The notes beneath the pieces are model-generated. The model did no database searches. It was not told the DNA's origin and saw only the letters and a list, made by a program, of their open reading frames with translations. Below are positions 57,220 through 64,000 of a DNA stretch of 64,000 bases, piece by piece. Numbering within the stretch: position 1 is the stretch's first letter; each line of letters opens with the position of its first letter. The DNA is taken from positions 22,675 to 86,674 of the forward strand of contig JAJEKB010015107.1 in the NCBI GenBank assembly GCA_022393335.1, read 5' to 3'. The DNA is from Macrotrachela quadricornifera. Lineage: Eukaryota; Rotifera; Eurotatoria; Philodinida; Philodinidae. The translations under genes were made by a program, and so were the position numbers.

Positions 57220-60200
57220 CCAATATTTTATTGTTCACGTCTTGTGAATAATTCGTCTTAGTAATGCAATAGACAATACGTCTATGAAGGAAAATCAATA
57301 ACTAATTGCTTCGAAGTTAGATTATTTAGAGACACGAGAATAAGATCATTTCCATACGAATGCTATTTTGGAGCATTAAGCGTGGAACCGGTCAATTTAC
57401 AAGTGAATTGTTTTTTCCATCTAAATACATAAATTTGTGCTAAAATGTATTAACTTAATTATCAAATTGTCAAAAAAATTGATACCATCATTACAGGTCA
57501 GATTTTCGTAAAATAATAACTTAATGTATCCAAATGGATACATCCAATCGGAAAGGGTTAAAGAAATAGTCGTATAGCGATAAATATAACGCTTCAAAAG
57601 ACATGAATGTTTGTCTCTCCATTTTGTTCAAACAAATCAGAGTTCAGGTTTAGAAAATATGACGTTTCAAACCACTGAATATGGTCAGATACCTGTATTC
57701 TACTTGATCAAACTCAATCCAAGACAAGGAACTTGAACTTTGCTTGCCATTTACATATGAATCTATATAGGAATATTTCTCTAAAATAATCATCACTAGA
57801 GTGGATGTTTGTTTCGTAGCTTTCATGCAATCAAGGAGATTGAGATATACGATAATCACGCTAAATTTTATTTCAGAAAAGAGTCAGCGAATCCGTAGGA
57901 TGAGCGCTACCTTGTTATTTATCTGCAACGCAATCGAAATATCTAGCACTGATGCGTTGTGTGACAATGCGATCAACTGATCACTTAGAAACTAGTTCAA
58001 AACGCTCTCAATGTAAACGCAATGTATACCATTGCCAATGTCCGAATTTACGAGTTTTAATACATGTTATTTTTAAGGCAAATTTGCAATGTGTGTTAAA
58101 ACTCTTAATGTACAAATATCGTTTGTACTGCTAAAAAGGTCCGATTTCATGAATTTTAATGCACTCATATATAGAATGCGAAAAAATGTTTTGTCTAAAA
58201 TTGATATAATGGGGTATTGGTGTAAGGAAAAACAGTACTGTTAAAACGCTCGATTTCAAACATTTTCGACTATGGACAAAGTATCGATTGAAAAAAAACC
58301 TATGAATTGTTGATTTCTCGATAATCAATATTCTCGTTATTTAACTTCAGCAACCTAATTGATTGAAATGCAACTATTTTCGATACACTAACAGATAGAA
58401 AAACCTAAAATCAGTTAACTGTAAACATTTTTTTGAGAAATTCGCTTGGCTGTGACTGACCCAAGAAAATGATTGTTTCTTTTTTCAATACCTTGATTTC
58501 TTGTTAATCGAACTTCTCAGCTTCGTACAGAATTTCGTAGTCGAGTGCAACTTCAGTACCATCTAGTTTTCTTTATGGAATGGATTATGGTAACAGGTGA
58601 CATTGTGAAAAAATTAGATTATTATTCAATTGATTTATCGATGTAGTATTATAAAATGTTTCGATACTGACCTAATAGTCATGGCAACGATATGAACAGA
58701 AAGGTAATATCTTGGAAAACTTATATTAGTTTTTCTAAGAAAACAATTAAACATTATTGCAAGAAGATTGAATTTTGCGAGCAAAGATATTCAGAATATT
58801 TCACTTTTCAAAACATGTCTTACTGTTCTAAGATATTTTTCATGGTAAGTAGAAATATACCAGCGCTGTCTACAAAAACATATTTTGATGTTAGATATTA
58901 TTGTTTCGTAAACTAATTATTGATAGATGGGAATAGAATACTTAAAATGGCGAAGATGAATTTCTTAAAATATTATCTAGGCAAAACATGGATACAGTAA
59001 GAATATTTTACATGAATTTTTTATTCTAATCTTCGTATATGGCACTAACGGTTGAATATTGTCACATGATTGTAATTGCAGATCATTTAACACTAATAGC
59101 AATAGATATCCTTCGAAAAAAGAATCAGCAAATGTATGCAATGAATGCTATTTGTGAAATATATGCGAAAAAATTGTTAATTGATAAACAAAAATTGGTG
59201 TTTTAAGATAATGCCATTAATTGAGCAAGAACTAAATAAATTCCTGTTATGCATTAGAATGATAAAATGCATCTTAGGGCTTAAAACTCTTTCTAATTTA
59301 ACTGATTTCTGTACTTTTTAATTTTGTATTAAAATGTGAAAGTCTCACAAATACATTTTTATGGTGTTAAACAATTTCTCTTCCTCAGATCAAGTATTAA
59401 TGCTGCTATTTTGTTTTGCTCTATACACATATACAACCTCGGTCAACAATCTGATAATATTAAATTCATTTGTTTTTGTAAGGAAATTCAAGTATGAACA
59501 AAAAATGATTTTGAAATAAAACAATTACTCAAAATTGATTTAATGGAGAAATGTATGACTCGAATTTTTAATTTCGACATCGATTACTAAAATTAATAAG
59601 TTAAACAAAAATAAAATTCGTTTGATAAATTAATTTATTGATTGATAAATGTCATAAAGTATGACAAGGCGTTATAGATTATTTATGGTAGATTAGGACA
59701 CTCTCAACCTTATATTCTTTTTGTTTTATTGATTTACGAGGATCTTTAATCTGAAATGTATGATCAATAATTATTTGTTAAATATTCGATCTTTCCTTTG
59801 TTTTGTTTATATAAAGAAAAACTTTGTTTTTCGGTAGCAACAGAAAAGAAAAAACTCTCACAAGAAGTTCAATTAAATTGATCATTCTTTTTTTTTAGTT
59901 CCTTGCAATTTACGTTAACAGCATAGATAGTATGTCACTCTTTATAGTGAGCTTCGGCATCATTTAAAGAGAAAGTATTTTTGCTATTTCGATACATTAA
60001 ATATATTCTTTGGAGATATTTTTAAGTATTGAATTTGGTTTTCGATTGAATGATTGTCTACTAAATAGACAGATAAAAAAACTCTAACCAATATGTACAT
60101 TTGAGATTCAGTTTTTATTTCAACCGACAAAAATTGCCAAATTATAATATGTCATTCATTGATTATTGTACTATTTATGAAAAAAAAATGTTATACTCAG

Positions 60201-63200
60201 TCTAAATGATGATTATTTCATCAAAGATGAAGAATAATATCTTACCTACGTACTTCAAGATAATCCATTAATTTAAAAGTTTGTAATTCCAAAAATGACA
60301 AATTAAATGATGAAAAAATTTTATATATTGCATAAACTCTCTTATTTTCATTCTTACACTTTGAAATATTGTACATTAATGGTAGTAATAAGACTGATAA
60401 AGAAGGTGTAGCTTCAAGTAGTGCATTAGCAGTCGATTTCTTAATGTCATTGTTTTCGTTTTATTGAAGACGAGGAAAATTAAAATGAGTAGAGTGAATG
60501 GTTTGGTGATGTCTTTAAATCTTAACGGTCGCATTAAATTTTTATGCTGTATACAAAATTGACCTTTACAAAGTGCTATTTAGAAGAAGACGAATTTATT
60601 ATTCAGAGTTTGTTATTAATAATTGTTTATTAAAAGAATTCGAAATAAAACTTTCTTTTTTAACTAGATAATAAAGATTTCAATCCATACTGTAAAAAAG
60701 AAAGAGTAGACTATTAAATTCTTGTTCTATGTGCAACTTTTCATAAACTCTTCATTGGTTTATGAAAATGTCCTAAATCCCTGAAGAGTTTACGGTAGCA
60801 AAAGTATATAAACATAAAAAAAGGCTTAGTATCTTAAAACTCAAGGGAAAAAAGTTTTTGTTTTTATGAACAAGGATTGATTATGTCATCCCTTTCATGA
60901 AAAACGTTTATTATTCTGAAATTTATAGAAAAGTGATAATGTTTATTTATGAAAACATAGGCTATTGTAAGGTTTTATAGAAAGAGGAGATCATTTAACG
61001 CATAATGATATTATCGAGGTTAACCTCGATAACAATTATTAGTGACAGTTTCATAATAAAATATGAATACTTGTTATATTAGTTAATTGTTGAAGATAGA
61101 TGATCTAATGATACATCTAATAGAAATTATCCAGATGTATTATCTAATTCTATGAATGATAAATGCGATTAATTAAAATAATTATCATGGTATTATAATT
61201 AATGTCGTTTCATCTTCATCATGATCAACAAATCATTCAATAGCAATTAACATTCGTAATTTATTAATTTATTCTATTATTGATTAGTAATCTTATAAAA
61301 GACATTTACTTTTTTTAGAATATTTTATTTTTATATTCTTGTAATAAATAATCATTAAAATAAAATAAAAATAGAAATGCTTGTTTTTTAAACAAGTACT
61401 TTTGATATATATATGAATTAATCTTAATTCTTCAATATATAAAACATAGTATTGTACAAACATATTCAATAATTTATCAATTTTACATAAAATTTTATTT
61501 TTCATCTATAATGAAGTCAATATTTTCTGATAAATGATTTTGAAGATATTGAAATTGATTTTATTTTTGTCTTTTAAAATTCAACTTTTTAACGTAACAA
61601 AGATTATTAATCGTAATTAACAAATGAAATCAATTTTTTACATAGCAATATTTAAACTTTTTTTTTTATTATTTGATACTGTTGATGAAGAAATTTGTTT
61701 TACTAATTCCATTTAGATTTTTAATCAAGCATCTTCTTCGTTGCAATAACTAATAGTAATATGGTAAATAGTTTCGTTTAAATATACTTAATGTATTTGT
61801 TATAATATATCCATCATGGCTGGTTCATTTCTAATCGTACAATGTTAATAATGATGATAAAGATAACGAGAAGTCCTATTCTTTCTCGAAATGATTCATC
61901 AAATAATCATTTATCTATAAATTTTTCCAGTGAATTATGTATAGGACAAAATATATATGTATTGTGTTGATCAATATCCAAGATATAGTTCTTCTTTATA
62001 TTTAAAGTTATCATTGAATATTAAAAAATAATTCATTCACTAAAAAGTGACTCTTATTATCGAATAATGTTTGTTTGTTTGTTAATATTAACTAAAAATA
62101 ACCAAGAATTGTAAAGAAATAATGAGATTTATTCAAATAAAAATAGAATCTACATCTTTTCACGACGAGTGTTATATAGATTTCAAATTTTATTTTAACA
62201 ACTCCATTTATATTTCTTGATTAAGCCTAATACTTATATATTCAAATTGTATTATATTCAATGATTAAAGAAAGAACTTTTGTTGTCAACAGAAAAAAAT
62301 TCACATAGCGAACAAGACATTATATTTTTTACCTATTTATTTAGTTATTGCAGTTCATCAATGAATTTACTTTGTCGTCTAACCATTAGCAACGAATGTC
62401 AATTAAAAAAGTCTTCTTGAAAAATGAAACATGTCTGAATAGTTTTTTTTTTATTCTGTTTATTCACATATTGTCAATGGCATTAAATAAAGAAAGAGAA
62501 TGTTATTTAGAAATATGATTTATACCTAAACTAGATATGAAGAAAACAATATTTAATCATTGACTATTCTTCACACTATCAATATTCTATCAAATTCGAA
62601 TGATGGATTGTTTTTTTATAATAAAAATTATATTTACATTTATTCTTTTACAATTAGTCATTTTGTACCAGTAAGATAAAGAAAAGAAAAACAATTATTT
62701 CTGAAATAAATCTATTATTTATTTGAGATTGAAAATATCTTTAATTTAAATTCTAGGTATTTTTTTTTGTCAAGATTCATATATATCAATAATATCAATT
62801 GTATGATTTTATGTATTTAAATCAATCTATGAGTAGTAATATCCTTTTTCTAATTTTCAATTTACTTTCTTTCTTGTTTTCTACTATCAATAAATTACAT
62901 TTTTTCTTCTATTCTCTCTTGATTAGCAAAAACAGGATAGTGAGCATATAAAGAGAAGACATATTTATCTATGTGAATTTTTTTGTTTACTATGAGATTA
63001 ATTAATTAGTAAGACAGACCAATTTTATGTCAATGATCAGTTCTGCAAACTTTCAAGAAACAACTTTCATCTTTCGAATTATCTCATTTCCTAACTCAAT
63101 GATTTGTACTTTACTGCGATACTTACAATTTATATAGCAGAAAATGATGTACATCATCAGAACTCTGTTTTCGGCGATTTTGTTCGTTTAATTGTGACAA

Positions 63201-63849
63201 TCGCACAAGCAACAATTTTTCTTCTTATTTTTTTTTCGTTTCTTTCTTAAGAATGTACTTTTTATTTAATGTTGATCTTTGTTGTTTTGTTACTATGCTA
63301 CATCATATAGCAATCACATACAGTGTTCCAGTAAACACAGACGTAAAAAAAGGACGAAAAAAAATCAACTGAATTCTTTTTAGACAGTCCAATACATGTT
63401 GCTTTAAAATCACTGATTTTATAACTAAATGTTTGACAATTGTCAATCTTTTCTGGAAACTGTTCTGTAAATCCTTATATAATAGTTATAAAAAGAATGA
63501 CTAAACTATAATTATAATTATTCAAATAGTAGAATGCTGATAACTTATGTAATTCGTGATTCATATGATAGTGTAAATAATTTCACCTTTAGATTCTCCT
63601 ATATAAACATTGCTCAGAGAAAAATAGAAAAAACAATTCGTCAAGAATAATCTTTTTTTCGCGGATTGTTTTATTTTTTTTTTGTCAACAAGAACTATAC
63701 TTTGCTTAGTTTTTTTTTCGTTCTTCATATATTACTTATATAACTGTCTTCTTTTTCATACCGACAAATTTAATAATAAAACAAAAAATAATCATAATTC
63801 GAAAAAAGAGACAGAAAGAAAAAAAAATCTAGCAAGGAAGTAGATACCC
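57220..63849. other. 6.6-kb gene-poor region
   Basis: AT-rich DNA. It includes the third palindromic word at 57524 and the 22-bp palindrome at 61011. Short frames (57952-58134, 58692-58916, 61293-61505 minus) show nothing recognisable. I see no tRNA-like or rRNA-like sequence. Confidence 0.45.
61011..61032. repeat. Perfect 22-bp palindrome
   Basis: The word TTATCGAGGTT and its exact reverse complement AACCTCGATAA are adjacent without a spacer. It could be a binding site for a dimeric protein or the join of a decayed inverted repeat. Confidence 0.7.
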
Positions 63850-63857
63850 TATAAAAG
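63850..63857 (+). promoter_or_regulatory. Candidate TATA box
   Basis: TATAAAAG lies 77 bp before the ATG at 63934, a fitting distance for a short 5' UTR. Its strength in AT-rich DNA is modest evidence. Confidence 0.4.
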
Positions 63858-63933
63858 ATCACATTTTAAATCATATTTTCATTAGTATTTTTTTCAATTA
63901 TTTCAAATTTAAAAACATTCACACATCAAAACT

Positions 63934-64000
63934 ATGAGCAAACAAAAATCAACGACTACTGGCAAAACTAATAATGTACAAGAAACAGAACAAGTATCAA
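63934..64000 (+). CDS. Start of a gene cut by the window end
   Basis: ATG at 63934 opens a frame (MSKQKSTTTGKTNNVQETEQ...) that stays open to the last base. The residues are polar, Thr/Gln/Lys-rich and unlike a random AT-rich frame, as in disordered N-termini. A TATAAAAG lies upstream. No family can be assigned. Confidence 0.45.
   Translation, partial: MSKQKSTTTGKTNNVQETEQVS

Overview
The window looks like nuclear DNA of a small invertebrate, most probably a bdelloid rotifer (inference). The conserved genes have very AT-rich codons and many introns of about 45-70 bp. One gene pairs an ADP-ribosyltransferase domain with kinesin-light-chain-type TPR repeats, a combination I associate with bdelloids. 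Two intronless receptor paralogues, an F-box remnant and many small inverted-repeat elements fit the same picture. I saw no rRNA, tRNA or CRISPR.

Layout. Positions 1-9,000 hold repeats, a dead Tc1/mariner element (1575-2847), one small secreted Cys-rich gene (3583-3837, minus) and about 5 kb of gene-poor DNA. Positions 9,000-14,800 hold two related seven-helix receptors, separated by a duplicated, internally repetitive element. Positions 15,100-29,250 are the conserved core. NAT9 and SIRT4 lie on the minus strand. A 33-exon UBR3-type ubiquitin ligase diverges from SIRT4 across 179 bp, and a SET/MYND protein follows. Here I could place splice sites for NAT9 (5 exons, 206 aa), SIRT4 (4 exons, 311 aa), the ligase (33 exons, 1,719 aa) and the SET/MYND gene (4 exons, 615 aa); all reading phases close.

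Positions 29,250-33,176 hold a broken gene that looks like a ubiquitin-specific protease and a foldback element. Positions 33,177-35,162 encode an intronless RING-like/GTPase protein resembling immunity-related GTPases. Positions 38,343-40,860 are a Tigger/pogo element whose catalytic core is missing; a second element lies inside it, carrying a 301-bp palindrome and a ~69-bp satellite. Positions 43,269-46,091 are the intronless ADP-ribosyltransferase/TPR gene.

The rest is dominated by repeats: a copy of the sequence that opens the window, a perfect 42-bp hairpin, a ~257-bp inverted repeat, a 34-bp tandem array abutting a CACT-ended element, and palindromic elements near 57 kb. Among these lie a GFA-family gene (50861-51334, minus) and an F-box pseudogene. 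The last 67 bases look like the start of a gene that runs off the end.

The genes do not form one pathway. Two contrasts stand out: intron-rich conserved genes against intronless genes with less AT-biased codons, and repeat-poor genic DNA against intergenic DNA dense with small inverted-repeat elements.
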